NCBI RefSeq assembly: GCF_001281315.1 | Contig: NZ_CP012479.1 | Coordinates: 3,596,001-3,660,000, forward strand | Direction of reading: 5' to 3' | Origin: Arthrobacter sp. ERGS1:01 | GTDB lineage: Bacteria > Actinomycetota > Actinomycetes > Actinomycetales > Micrococcaceae | Length of the DNA: 64,000 bases | In this document: positions 26,310 to 35,135 of the stretch, piece by piece | Position numbering within the stretch: the stretch's first letter is position 1 | How the letters are laid out: the number at the start of each line of letters is the position of its first letter | Made by a program: the position numbers and the translations under genes | The notes under the pieces: generated by a model | The model's database searches: none | What the model was told of the DNA's origin: nothing | Seen by the model: the letters and a program-made list of their open reading frames with translations, nothing else

Positions 26310-28150
26310 GCCAGGCTCCCGAAAGCACGCAGGGCACGGCCAACGAGGACAACGTCGATCTGAGCCGGGCCGACAGCAAGGCCGTGCGGCAGCGTTCCGT
26401 GCGGCTGCTGGGCTCGCTGGTCCGCCCGGTCAGGGGCCGGTTCATCTGGACGGTCATCCTGGTGGTGCTCTCCCAGGCCGCCCGCGTCGCCGGACCGCTG
26501 CTGATCGCCTTTGGCATCGACAACGCGCTACCGGCACTGACGGCGCCCGCCGCCAACCCGCTGCTGTTGATCCTGACCGGCGGCGGCTACGTGCTGGCCG
26601 CACTGGCCGCCTCCACCCTGACGGCCGCCTATCTGACGGCCACGGCGCGGCTGAGCCAGGCCATGCTGCTGGACCTGCGCATCCGCGTCTTCCGGCACAC
26701 CCAGCGCCTCAGCCTGGAATTCCACGAAAAGTACACCTCCGGGCGCATCATCTCCCGGCAGACCTCAGACCTTGAGGCGCTGCGCGAGCTGCTGGATTCG
26801 GGTATCTCCTCGCTGGCCTCCGGGATCATCTTCATGCTGTTCACGGCCGTCACGATCTTCTCGCTGGACTGGATCACCGGTTTCATCGTGCTGGCCGCCG
26901 GTGTGCCCATGTTCTTCCTGGCCCGTTGGTACCAGAAGCGCTCCCAGGCCGCCTACCGGGCCTCCCGGGTGGTGTCGGCGTCGCTGATCGTGCACTTCAT
27001 CGAGACCATGACGGGGATCCGCGCCGTCAAGGCGTTCCGCCGCGAGGCCGACAATGCCGCCAAATACGACGAGCTCGCCGAGGACTACCGCCGGGTGACC
27101 GTCCGTTCCATCAACCTCAACGGCGTCTTCCAGCCGGGGCTGGTGCTCATTGGCAATGTCGCGGTGGCGGTGGTGCTGGTGGCCGGCGGTTTCCGCGTGC
27201 TCGACGGCGGCCTGGCGGTGGGTGCCCTGCTGGCCCTGCTGCTGGCCACCAAACGGTTCTTCCAGCCCGTGGACCAGATGGCCATGTTCTACAACTCCTT
27301 CCAATCCGCCCAGGCCGCCCTGGAGAAGGTGTCCGGCCTGTTGGAGGAGGAGCCCTCCGTCCGGCCGCCCAAGCATCCCGTCCCGCTCCCCCACCCCGAA
27401 GGGCACATAGTGTTCAAGGACGTGGAGTTCGGCTATGGGGACGGCCCCGTGATCCTGCCCCGGCTGGACCTGGACATCCCCGCGGGCCAGAGGGTCGCCG
27501 TCGTCGGCCAGACCGGTGCCGGAAAGTCGACCCTGGCCAAGCTGATTGCCCGCTTCTACGACGTCAGTGCCGGTTCGCTGACGCTCGACGGCGTGGAACT
27601 GAGCCAGCTGTCCACGACCGACCTGCGCCGCGCCGTGGTCATGGTGACACAGGAGGCGTTCCTGTTCAGCGGCACCGTGGCGGAGAACATTGCGCTCGGC
27701 AACCCGCAGGCCAGCCGGGCGGAGATAGAGGCCGCGGCCCGGGAGGTCGGCGCCGACGAATTCATTCGCGCACTGCCCGACGGCTACGACACCGACGTCA
27801 ACAAGCGCGGCGGGCGGGTGTCGGCCGGGCAACGGCAGCTGCTCTCCTTTGCCAGGGCGTTCCTGGCCAACCCGTCCGTGCTGATCCTTGACGAGGCCAC
27901 GTCCTCGCTGGATATTCCCTCCGAGCGCATGGTCCAGGCCGGGCTGCAAAAACTCCTGGGCGCCGACGGTGCCGGGGCGGGCCGCACGGCGCTGATCATT
28001 GCGCACAGGCTCTCCACGGTGGCGATCGCCGACCGCGTGCTGGTGGTCCATGACGGCAAGGTCGTGGAGGACGGCTCGCCCGCCGAGTTGATTTCCGACG
28101 GCGGACGCTTCGCGGCCCTGCACGGTGCGTGGAAGGACTCGCTCGTTTAG
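26306..28150 (+). CDS. ABC exporter half-transporter (catalytic-site subunit)
   Basis: 614 residues. A six-helix membrane domain begins near [21 protein letters not shown]. The nucleotide-binding domain has Walker [10 protein letters not shown] (about 401), a modified signature VSAGQRQ (about 505) and the canonical Walker [12 protein letters not shown] with Glu. Together with the upstream gene this gives one consensus site (this Walker B plus the partner's LSGGQ) and one degenerate site, the classical asymmetric heterodimer. Confidence 0.93.
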   Translation: MSQAPESTQGTANEDNVDLSRADSKAVRQRSVRLLGSLVRPVRGRFIWTVILVVLSQAARVAGPLLIAFGIDNALPALTAPAANPLLLILTGGGYVLAALAASTLTAAYLTATARLSQAMLLDLRIRVFRHTQRLSLEFHEKYTSGRIISRQTSDLEALRELLDSGISSLASGIIFMLFTAVTIFSLDWITGFIVLAAGVPMFFLARWYQKRSQAAYRASRVVSASLIVHFIETMTGIRAVKAFRREADNAAKYDELAEDYRRVTVRSINLNGVFQPGLVLIGNVAVAVVLVAGGFRVLDGGLAVGALLALLLATKRFFQPVDQMAMFYNSFQSAQAALEKVSGLLEEEPSVRPPKHPVPLPHPEGHIVFKDVEFGYGDGPVILPRLDLDIPAGQRVAVVGQTGAGKSTLAKLIARFYDVSAGSLTLDGVELSQLSTTDLRRAVVMVTQEAFLFSGTVAENIALGNPQASRAEIEAAAREVGADEFIRALPDGYDTDVNKRGGRVSAGQRQLLSFARAFLANPSVLILDEATSSLDIPSERMVQAGLQKLLGADGAGAGRTALIIAHRLSTVAIADRVLVVHDGKVVEDGSPAELISDGGRFAALHGAWKDSLV

Positions 28151-28178
28151 GGTGGGCGTTGTTTCGATGAGGGGGACC

Positions 28179-28319
28179 ATGACGAAGGACCCGGAGGGCC
28201 ACTTTGTGGTGGATCTGCCGGCGTCCACGTTGCCCGAAATTCGCAGTGCCATCATCTACGACTTCCCGGCCAGGGAGGCGTTTGGCAGTCCGAGCCTGAC
28301 CGCTTCGCCGCCGTATTAG
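28179..28319 (+). CDS. Possible small protein of 46 residues
   Basis: MTKDPEGHFVVDLP... ending SLTASPPY. A good ribosome site (GAGGGGG) lies 3 nt before ATG 28179, 28 nt after the exporter operon. No domain is recognised. GC-rich third positions fit coding, but the length makes this uncertain. Confidence 0.35.
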   Translation: MTKDPEGHFVVDLPASTLPEIRSAIIYDFPAREAFGSPSLTASPPY

Positions 28320-28448
28320 GCCGATCATCGGCGCCGGCTGGCTCTCTTTCCGGGGCACGCCGCGGTCGATTTCGCGTTAGCGGCATCCGTCCGCTATTCT
28401 TGAGAGGTTGCTTTTCCAGACCTGCACTGGTCGGGGAAAACAATGGAT

Positions 28449-28525
28449 CGGGGTGTGGCGCAGCTTGGTAGCGCGCGTCGTTCGGGACGACGAGGCCGCA
28501 GGTTCAAATCCTGTCACCCCGACCA
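28449..28525 (+). tRNA. tRNA-Pro(CGG)
   Basis: Complete 77-nt cloverleaf. The acceptor stem CGGGGTG pairs with CACCCCG, followed by discriminator A and an encoded CCA. The anticodon stem CGTCG/CGACG encloses the loop TTCGGGA, anticodon CGG, reading CCG. The T loop GGTTCAAATCC is canonical. A TATTCT hexamer at 28395-28400 may be its -10. Confidence 0.96.
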
Positions 28526-28532
28526 AATATTT

Positions 28533-28570
28533 CAGCAGCGACATCCATTGTGGATGTCGCTGCTGTTGTT
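28533..28570 (+). terminator. Terminator of tRNA-Pro
   Basis: CAGCAGCGACATCC (28533-28546) pairs perfectly with GGATGTCGCTGCTG (28552-28565), followed by TTGTTT. A classical intrinsic terminator 8 nt after the tRNA. Confidence 0.85.
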
Positions 28571-28623
28571 TAACCGCTTGTCACATCCGAAACGGGACGC
28601 AGGCCCCGCACCCGTTTCCGGCT

Positions 28624-28661
28624 GGCGCGCCCCGTCCACGGTGCGCCGAATCCGGAATCGG
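28624..28661 (+). repeat. 38-bp direct repeat, left copy
   Basis: GGCGCGCCCCGTCCACGGTG... with one mismatch to 29812-29849. The two copies lie just outside the AbiEi/DUF559-like gene. Each copy can fold, since GGCGCGCC and GGTGCGCC are nearly inverse. A separate hairpin GAAACGGG/CCCGTTTC lies at 28589-28618. Confidence 0.8.
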
Positions 28662-28682
28662 GCGCCGATGTCCGGCGGCCAC

Positions 28683-29690
28683 TTATCGTTGTGGCAATCC
28701 CGCTTCACGCAGGAGTCGCTGGAACTGCTCCAGATCCATCATTTCGTCCCAGACCCAGCGGACAAATCCAACTCCCTGCGCCCGAATTTGGTCTTCGCGC
28801 CTCTTTTCGGCAATGACCCGCTCTTGAATGGATTTGCCGCCGGCCCAATCCTGTCGAAGGTACTTCCCGTATCCGTCAAATTCCCCCGCCACCTTCGCTC
28901 TTTCAAACCAGAAGTCGACAAACGCATCGCTGCCATCACGAAGGATGAACCTTCTCTGCAGCGTGGGCGCCGGAAACCCAAGGATGTGCATGCCGGCCCT
29001 GCTCAACGACTCTCCTGCCGAGCCGGACAACTCCGAACTAAAGTTGATCACCGCCAACGCCCGGTCCCTGGCCGCCCGGCTGGGCAGATTCTGTGTGGCC
29101 TCTAGAAGATCAGCGATCTTCAGTGGATTGCCCTGTGGCACGTCCGTGTCCCAAACCGGGGTTTTCTGGAAGTCGCCTCCGGCATCCCAGGCGCTGAAGG
29201 GATTGGCGGCGCATCCGGTTCTTGGCATGCGCAGACTGGAGTCGCATACGGCCACGGCATACGGGAAAGCCAGGGCGTTGATGAGCTGGACCGTTGTGGT
29301 CAATTTATCGGTCAGTGCAAACGGGCCGCAGTGGACCACCCCGTTGCGCAGGGAGCCAATGTGACGCACAATCCCGTTGCGGCTGCGCCCTCCGGCTGTG
29401 GATTCGGTGACCACGTGAAGCTTCCGGGGCGTGCCCACGATCCACAGTCCCCACAGGAGGGCTGCGGTCGCGTGGCAGAACACGGGACGGCTGCCGGCCA
29501 TCTGTTGAAATGCCATGGCGTTGAATCCATAACGGGCTCTCGGACTGAGCCCGGCCCAGTCCCCGGAATCGATATACACGCCGCGACGAACGCGGGTGAG
29601 TTCGCCGCTCTTGTGCCGGGCGGCAAGTTCCCGGGGGTCGCGCCCGATTCTTTGCAGGTCTCCCGAGTGGATCAGGTGTGGGCTTCTCAT
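28683..29690 (-). CDS. AbiEi-like HTH protein with DUF559/PD-(D/E)XK-like C-terminus
   Basis: 335 residues. The N-terminus resembles the AbiEi antitoxin winged helix (LARHKSGELTRVRRGVYI-type: ELAARHKSGELTRVRRGVYI). The C-terminal third looks like a Vsr/DUF559 nuclease fold: FVDFWF, GEFDGYGKY, then IAEKRREDQIRAQGVGFVRW. No AbiEii nucleotidyltransferase toxin gene adjoins it, so it is an orphan. ATG 29690 is chosen because the HTH starts soon after; upstream codons run into repeats. Codons are less GC-biased than the neighbours. Its place beside a tRNA and between direct repeats suggests acquisition. Function (defence, regulation or other) is not known. Confidence 0.75.
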   Translation of the reverse strand: MRSPHLIHSGDLQRIGRDPRELAARHKSGELTRVRRGVYIDSGDWAGLSPRARYGFNAMAFQQMAGSRPVFCHATAALLWGLWIVGTPRKLHVVTESTAGGRSRNGIVRHIGSLRNGVVHCGPFALTDKLTTTVQLINALAFPYAVAVCDSSLRMPRTGCAANPFSAWDAGGDFQKTPVWDTDVPQGNPLKIADLLEATQNLPSRAARDRALAVINFSSELSGSAGESLSRAGMHILGFPAPTLQRRFILRDGSDAFVDFWFERAKVAGEFDGYGKYLRQDWAGGKSIQERVIAEKRREDQIRAQGVGFVRWVWDEMMDLEQFQRLLREAGLPQR

Positions 29691-29811
29691 GGATTTCAGG
29701 GTTCCACCCCCAACTCTTGGGCGAAAGGTGCACTTGCCCAATTGTGGATAACGCAGCCCCAAGAGTCCGGAGGAGTGCGCCCCGTTCCGGTTCGCGCTCC
29801 CGGTTCCGTCC

Positions 29812-29849
29812 GGCGCGCCCCGTCCACGGTGCGCCGAAGCCGGAATCGG
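29812..29849 (+). repeat. 38-bp direct repeat, right copy
   Basis: Same sequence as 28624-28661 apart from one base. It is embedded in a wider set of CCGGAA/TTCCGG-rich short repeats from 29783 to 29890. This stretch between the AbiEi-like gene and yjdM holds no other gene I can see. Confidence 0.8.
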
Positions 29850-29928
29850 CAGCCGCACTCGGAACCGGGCGCCGTTTCCGGAACCGGCCGCCAAGTCCCG
29901 GCGCAGACCCACCGGATAGAATAGTCAC

Positions 29929-30284
29929 ATGAGTCAGCCACTTCCCCCGTGCCCCGAATGCGCCAGCGAGTACGCCTATGAGATGGGCGAGCTGCTGGTG
30001 TGCCCCGAGTGCGCCCACGAATGGGCCCCGGCCGGGACGCGGAGGTTTCGGGGGACGTGGCGGAGGCCGTCATCAAGGATGCCGTGGGCAATGTCCTCGC
30101 CGACGGCGACACCGTCAGCATTGTGAAGACCATGAAGGTCAAGGGCAGCCCGCAGGGCCTGAAAGCCGGCACCAAGGTGCGCAACATCCGCCTCGTCACG
30201 CCCGTGGACGGCCACGACATCGACGCGAAGATTGAAGGATTTGGGCCCATGAAGCTCAAATCCAGCGTGGTCAAGAAGATCTAG
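29929..30284 (+). pseudogene. yjdM: YjdM/PhnA-type zinc-ribbon protein, frameshifted
   Basis: Frame 1 from ATG 29929 encodes [20 protein letters not shown]...[13 protein letters not shown], an N-terminal zinc ribbon with two CPEC pairs. The rest of the protein ([19 protein letters not shown]... [15 protein letters not shown]) is in another frame ending at 30284. One base is missing near 30033-30036 (GGCCGGGAC). Restoring it joins EWAPAG to DAEVSG and recreates a full YjdM/PhnA homologue of about 118 residues. Either the gene is broken or the assembly lost one G or C. TAGAAT (29917-29922) ends 6 nt before the ATG, suggesting a leaderless start. Function of the family is unclear despite the phosphonate name. 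Confidence 0.88.
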
Positions 30285-30317
30285 GCTGCCAAAAATCCCT
30301 AACTACAGGACACGTTT

Positions 30318-32327
30318 GTGACTTCTTGGTTCGAGGCGCTGCCTGCCTTCACGGCCGCATTGCTGATCCTTGGCCTTCCCGGCGCCGCGGTCATGGCCGC
30401 GCTGCGCATCCGCGGGCTTGCCGCGGTGTGCCTTGCCCCCGCCATTTCGGTCTCGATCCTCGCCGTCACCGCCGTGGTGGCACCGCTGATCCATCTGGGC
30501 TGGGACTGGCCCGTGGTGTTGCTTGGCACGGCCATCGCAGCGGGCGCCGCCTACCTGGCCAGGCGCTTCATCCCCGCCCTGCGGACCGCGGCTGCCGAAA
30601 CCCGTCCGGCCATGGACAGGGGCACGCTTGCCGCCGTGGTGGCCGGCACCCTGACGGCGCTGGCCATCACGACCACGATCCTGGTGTTGACGGCGGGCAG
30701 TCCGGAACAATTCACCCAGGGCTACGATTCCGTGTTCCACCTGAACGCGACCGAAAACGCCGTGCGAACCTCCAACGCGTCGTCCTTCGCGATCTCCGGA
30801 TTCATCCTGCCGGCCGGAAACACAGTCTTTTATCCGGCGGCCTGGCACGGACTGGCAAGCCTGTTGGTGATCCTGACTGGAATCAGCATTCCCGCAGCCA
30901 CGAACATCTTGTGGCTTGCCGTGGCCGGTGTGGTCTGGCCGTTGAGCTGCGTGTTCCTCACCCGCGTGCTTGTGGGTGCCAACCGCACGGCGTTGGTGGC
31001 GGCCGCGGCCCTCGCCGCCACGTTCCCCGCCTTCCCGTACATTTTGCTCCAGTACGGTTCCGCCTACCCCAACGGCCTGTCCAATGCGATGGTGCCGGTG
31101 GGCATTGCGCTGGTGTTGCTGATCATCAGACCCTCGGCCCGTTCCCCGCTTGAGCCGGCCATGGCACTGGCGCTGATTGCCTTGTTCCTGCCGGGCGCCG
31201 TCATGTCCCAGCCCAACGGGGTTTTCAGCATCCTGCTGGTGCTGACCCCGCTGCTCGCATTTCTTGTCTTTGCCTGGCTCCGGACCGGCTTTCGACGTGG
31301 CAAGCGCCGCGGTTGGGGCCGGATCGCCTTGTTGCTGGTGATCCTGGCCGGGTCCACGGGTGCGTTGTTCCTGGTGCCGCAAATCCGCAGCCTGTTCAAC
31401 TACACCAGCCCGGCGTTCCTGTTCTTCCCGCTGGCCCTGTTGCGCAATTTCACCCAGGCCCCGGCACCCACCTGGTTCCCGGCCATCGCCCTCACGGCGC
31501 TCATGATCATCGGCGCCTGGGCTGCGTTCCGGGTCCATCAGCTGCGCTGGCCGCTGTTCTCGCTGATCCTGGTCAGTTTCACCTACCCGCTGGCCACCGG
31601 CACCAACCAGGAATTCGCCAACGCCGTCATGGCCCCGTGGTGGGACAACCCCGAGCGGATCGCCGCGTTGATGCCGCTCGTGGCCGTGCCGCTGGCCGCA
31701 ATCGGCCTCGCCTGGCTGATCAAGTTCCTGATCGCGAAATACCCGCGCGGCCTGGCCTTTGCCGCACCCCGCCGTGCCCGGACGACGGCGGTCATGGGAC
31801 TCGCCGTCGTCGTCGCCTTCTCCAACCCGGGGCTGTGGCAGATGACCGGCGCCGTGGCCACCATGTACAACGTGCCGGCCAAGCCCAACGGGGTGGCGCA
31901 GATCGATGCGGACGAACTGGCGTTGATCCACCGCCTGGGCCAGCTGACGACTCCCCGGGACGTGATTGCCAACAACCCGTACAACGGCTCGGCGCTGGCC
32001 ATGTCGCTTGCCGGCCGGGACATGCTGTTTCCGTACAGCTCCCAGACCAGCTTCAGCACCGACCAGTACACGCTGCGGTTCTGGCTCAACCGGGTGGGCA
32101 GCGACCAGGCGGTGTGCGATGCCGCAAAACGCCTGGGCGTGACCTATCTGCTGGACTTCGGCACCAATTACATCCCGGCGTTCGACAACCCCGTCTCGAT
32201 CTACCCCGGCGTGACCCTCGCCGGCGGCTCGCGCGGCTTCACCCTGGTGGCCCGGGACGGCCATGCGGCGCTCTACAAGCTGACGCTGTGCGCCGGGGTT
32301 CCGGTGCCCGAAAAATCGGTGCAGTAA
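30318..32327 (+). CDS. Large polytopic membrane protein, DUF6541-like
   Basis: 669 residues with many hydrophobic segments, starting TSWFEALPAFTAALLILGLPGAAV. The overall shape (about a dozen membrane segments, an early extracellular loop with QGYDSVFHLNATENAVRT, and a soluble C-terminal region with ANNPYNGSALAMSLAGRDML) resembles actinobacterial DUF6541 and GT-C-like glycosyltransferases. The substrate is unknown. It starts at GTG 30318 with AGGA 7 nt upstream, 33 nt after the yjdM remnant, and ends 28 nt before the convergent ROK gene. Confidence 0.8.
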   Translation: MTSWFEALPAFTAALLILGLPGAAVMAALRIRGLAAVCLAPAISVSILAVTAVVAPLIHLGWDWPVVLLGTAIAAGAAYLARRFIPALRTAAAETRPAMDRGTLAAVVAGTLTALAITTTILVLTAGSPEQFTQGYDSVFHLNATENAVRTSNASSFAISGFILPAGNTVFYPAAWHGLASLLVILTGISIPAATNILWLAVAGVVWPLSCVFLTRVLVGANRTALVAAAALAATFPAFPYILLQYGSAYPNGLSNAMVPVGIALVLLIIRPSARSPLEPAMALALIALFLPGAVMSQPNGVFSILLVLTPLLAFLVFAWLRTGFRRGKRRGWGRIALLLVILAGSTGALFLVPQIRSLFNYTSPAFLFFPLALLRNFTQAPAPTWFPAIALTALMIIGAWAAFRVHQLRWPLFSLILVSFTYPLATGTNQEFANAVMAPWWDNPERIAALMPLVAVPLAAIGLAWLIKFLIAKYPRGLAFAAPRRARTTAVMGLAVVVAFSNPGLWQMTGAVATMYNVPAKPNGVAQIDADELALIHRLGQLTTPRDVIANNPYNGSALAMSLAGRDMLFPYSSQTSFSTDQYTLRFWLNRVGSDQAVCDAAKRLGVTYLLDFGTNYIPAFDNPVSIYPGVTLAGGSRGFTLVARDGHAALYKLTLCAGVPVPEKSVQ

Positions 32328-32354
32328 AACCGGCGCAGGTACGCCGCCAGCGCC

Positions 32355-33554
32355 TTAGACGGTGGCCAGCGCCCAGTGCCGCAAGGCCATGAGCGCCGCG
32401 CCGCCGCTGCCCGCCGTGGGCACAAAGGTGGCCGTCCTGATGGTGGTGGTGCGCGGACCAATGTCCAGGTGCTGTTCGGCAAGCGCCGCCCGCACGGGTC
32501 CCAGCAACCGTTCGCCGAACTGTGCCAGCTCCCCGGCGATCACCACCCTGTTGGGGTCAATGAGCACGCAGGCACTGACGACGGCGCGTCCCAGCAGTTC
32601 CGCGGCCCACGCCACGACGTCCAGCGCCACCGGGTTGCCGTCGTCGGCGGCCTCCGCGATGGCCCGGATGGACTCAAAGACCCCGCCCCGCTCCGCCGCT
32701 TCGGTCAGTACATTGGCTTCGTTCAGGAAGCGCTCCAGGCACCCGCGGCGCCCGCACCAGCATTGCGGTCCGGCAAAGTCGACGCTGATGTGCCCCAGCT
32801 CCCCGGCGATTCCGTTGCCGCCGCGCAACAGGGCGCCGTTGACCACCACGGCGGAGCTGATCCCCGCGGACAGCACCACATAGAGGAGGTCGTCGCTGGG
32901 TTTGCCGTATTCGGTGGCCTCGGCCATGGCGGCCAGGCGGATGTTGTTGTCCCACAAAAGCGGCACGGCCAGGACGTCGCGCAGCGGCGCCAGCGTGGCG
33001 CCCTGCGGGTCCCCCTGCTGATTGTCGGCGTCGGCCAGGGACCGGGGATCGGCGTGCCGGCTGGCGATTCCAACACCCATGCCCACCACGGTGTCGGGCC
33101 GGATGGCCCCGTCCCGGACCATGCCGGCCAGCATTTGTGCGGCCTGCCCCACCTTTTCCGGCAGGCTCGGGGAGTCCTGCAACTCCCGGTGTTCGGCGGC
33201 CACGGCAGAGCCGTCAAAGCCCATGACGGAGATGCTGATGCGGCGCCGTCCCAGTTCAATTCCGACGGCGGCCCCGGCACCGGGGTTCAGCGCCAACACC
33301 TTGGTGGGGCGTCCGTTGCGGCCCGTGCCGTAGTTGGCCTGATCGTTTTCCGTCAGCACGCCGCGCAACCGCAGTTCGCCCACGATCGCGGACAAGGTGG
33401 TGCGCGAAAGCTTGGTGTCCGCCTCAAGGTCCCGGCGCGTCCGGCTGCCATGGGTCACCAGGGATTCGAGCACCCGGAGCTCATGGCGGCGGCGCACTGC
33501 CTGGAGTGCACTGTCATCGCGTGTCTGCACGCACGATCCTCCCGTTATTACCAT
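32355..33554 (-). CDS. ROK-family transcriptional regulator
   Basis: 399 residues. An N-terminal winged HTH (VLESLVTHGSRTRRDLEADTKLSRTTLSAIVGELRLRGVL) precedes a ROK domain with VGIELGRRRISISV, GMGVGIASR, LLWDNNIRLAAMAEA and the intact zinc motif CWCGRRGCLE. Unlike the ROK gene at 15746 this is a standard member. I chose ATG 33554 (MVITGGSCVQTRDDS); a longer frame reaches 33692 but crosses symmetric regulatory sequence. No transporter or sugar gene adjoins it, so its target is unclear. Confidence 0.9.
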   Translation of the reverse strand: MVITGGSCVQTRDDSALQAVRRRHELRVLESLVTHGSRTRRDLEADTKLSRTTLSAIVGELRLRGVLTENDQANYGTGRNGRPTKVLALNPGAGAAVGIELGRRRISISVMGFDGSAVAAEHRELQDSPSLPEKVGQAAQMLAGMVRDGAIRPDTVVGMGVGIASRHADPRSLADADNQQGDPQGATLAPLRDVLAVPLLWDNNIRLAAMAEATEYGKPSDDLLYVVLSAGISSAVVVNGALLRGGNGIAGELGHISVDFAGPQCWCGRRGCLERFLNEANVLTEAAERGGVFESIRAIAEAADDGNPVALDVVAWAAELLGRAVVSACVLIDPNRVVIAGELAQFGERLLGPVRAALAEQHLDIGPRTTTIRTATFVPTAGSGGAALMALRHWALATV

Positions 33555-33642
33555 GGTGCGATTGCGCCATTTGGTGCCCGCATCGCTTATTATTGGTGTA
33601 CAGCGAACACTTATGTAAAGTCTATTGCCTTTAATGCGTATT

Positions 33643-33657
33643 TGCGTCATCGACGCA
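33643..33657. promoter_or_regulatory. Palindrome TGCGTC-ATC-GACGCA
   Basis: Perfect 6-bp arms in the divergent gap between the ROK gene and the XRE-TPR gene. Possible operator for either regulator. Confidence 0.35.
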
Positions 33658-33710
33658 TTTCCTTGGGCAATGCCGGGGCCCCGCACAGACAATATTGGGC
33701 AGGCGTTGCG

Positions 33711-33739
33711 TTGACAACTGTTGTTAAACAGTTTTCACA
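33711..33739 (+). promoter_or_regulatory. Promoter and overlapping palindrome before the XRE-TPR gene
   Basis: A perfect -35 (TTGACA, 33711-33716) is followed by AACTGTT-GTTA-AACAGTT (33716-33733), a perfect 7-bp inverted repeat in the -35/-10 spacer. The -10 is weak (about 33734-33739). The arrangement suggests repression by a dimeric regulator, plausibly the XRE protein itself. Confidence 0.5.
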
Positions 33740-33810
33740 ATCAAGTCACAGAGCATAGAGTTGAACGTACGGTTCGCGTATTCATGGCGGTTTTCAAGAG
33801 GAGCGGCATA

Positions 33811-35064
33811 GTGGGCAGCAGTTTTGGGGATCGACTACGGCAGGAACGCCTGTCACGGAGCCTGACCCAAGCCGAGCTGGGCGGCGCTCTTTACTCGGCA
33901 AGCTACATCTCGCTGCTGGAAAACGGCCGCCGCGAGCCCACTGTGGAGATCATCAAGCAGCTCTCACGGCAGCTTCAGCTTGCCCCGCACTCCATTGAGG
34001 AGTGGAACCAGCCCGTGTCCCCCGAGGAGAGCGAATACCTGCTCGCCTCGCTGTATGCCCGGCAGTGCTGGGACACCCGGGATTACGCCGGCGCCGCACA
34101 GAGCGCCCGTTCGGCGGCGCAAAAGGCCAGCGCAAGCCACGACACCGTCACGTGGTGGAACATGACGTACCTCGAGGCCAACGCCCTGCTGCGCAACGGC
34201 GACGACGGCGCATCACTGGACGTCCTCACCGGCCTGCTCAAACATCCCCTGACGGCGGAGAGCGACGCCTTGTCACTGCGGACCCGCCAGATCATGGCTG
34301 CGGCCCTGCTGGGCCTGGGCAGGCTGCCCGAGGCCATCGAGCAGGCCACCCTCGCCGTGGAAATCGGCTCCGGGGACACGGAGGAGGAATACTCCGCCTA
34401 CCTGACGGCCATGCAAACACTCATTGGCGCGCTGGCGGAGGCCGGCCGGCTCGACGACGCCTGGCGCCACTGCCTGACCCTCGCCGACGCCGTCACCGAC
34501 TCCACCCCGTCACAGGTGGCCGGCGAAATGCACTGGGTCATCGGCAACGTTGCCTTCATCCGCCAGGACATCAGCACGGGCCTGAACCACCACGCCAAGG
34601 CCGGCCGGCTACTCTCCCCCACCGCCGACCTCTCCCGGTGGGCGCAGTTCAACAAGGCCACCGCCTGGGTCCGGCTGGCCGCGGGAGTCGTGGAACCGGC
34701 AACCCTGCAGGCGATCGAACGCAGCGAACTGGCACACTCGGTGGTGGGCGCAACCCCCACCGAGGCCCTGGAAGTTTCCCTGCTGCGCGCCCGCTGGCTC
34801 TACCTGAACGGCGAAATGCCCGCCGCCCTGACACTCCTGGAGAGCATCCGCTCCCAGCAGGAACACCTGGCCACGCACATTGCCGGCGATACTGCCCTGC
34901 TCCTGGGACGGGTGCTGAAGGCCGAGGGCCGCATGGACGACGCCCTCACGGCGTTCAACGACGCCAAGGACCTCTTTGCCCTCTCGGGCGCCTCGGACAG
35001 GATCTCCGTGGCGCTGGAAAGCATCGTTGAGATCGAGTCCCTCAGGCGCTCCACCGCGCGCTGA
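33811..35064 (+). CDS. XRE-family regulator with C-terminal TPR-like domain
   Basis: 417 residues. An N-terminal XRE HTH (FGDRLRQERLSRSLTQAELGGALYSASYISLLENGRREP) is followed by about 340 residues of helical tetratricopeptide-like repeats rich in Ala and Leu. The layout resembles quorum-sensing RRNPP and actinobacterial Xre-TPR regulators. GTG 33811 is chosen because AAGAGGAG lies 7 nt upstream and the HTH begins at once; an earlier ATG at 33784 has no such site. A long hairpin follows. The ligand and targets are unknown. Confidence 0.88.
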   Translation: MGSSFGDRLRQERLSRSLTQAELGGALYSASYISLLENGRREPTVEIIKQLSRQLQLAPHSIEEWNQPVSPEESEYLLASLYARQCWDTRDYAGAAQSARSAAQKASASHDTVTWWNMTYLEANALLRNGDDGASLDVLTGLLKHPLTAESDALSLRTRQIMAAALLGLGRLPEAIEQATLAVEIGSGDTEEEYSAYLTAMQTLIGALAEAGRLDDAWRHCLTLADAVTDSTPSQVAGEMHWVIGNVAFIRQDISTGLNHHAKAGRLLSPTADLSRWAQFNKATAWVRLAAGVVEPATLQAIERSELAHSVVGATPTEALEVSLLRARWLYLNGEMPAALTLLESIRSQQEHLATHIAGDTALLLGRVLKAEGRMDDALTAFNDAKDLFALSGASDRISVALESIVEIESLRRSTAR

Positions 35065-35079
35065 TCGCCAATTTGGTAT

Positions 35080-35133
35080 CAAAAAGGCCGGCTTGAACAA
35101 TCGCGTGTGCGATTGTTCAAGCCGGCCTTTTTG
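35080..35133. terminator. Bidirectional terminator, perfect 25-bp stem
   Basis: CAAAAAGGCCGGCTTGAACA... (35080-35104) pairs perfectly with 35109-35133 around the 4-nt loop GTGT. A-tracts and T-tracts at the base suit termination of both the XRE-TPR gene and convergent purC. Confidence 0.9.
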
Positions 35134-35135
35134 GT

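Noticed and set aside
28449..28525. tRNA-Pro as integration site of a genomic island
   Set aside because: I looked for a repeated 3' tRNA segment (TTCAAATCCTGTCACC) downstream and saw none, and no integrase is encoded. The nearby 38-bp repeats are unrelated to the tRNA.
30303..32264. A 650-codon frame opposite the DUF6541-like gene
   Set aside because: Its Gln/Gly/Arg/His composition is what antisense of hydrophobic codons gives; the plus strand has clear membrane helices and a ribosome site.
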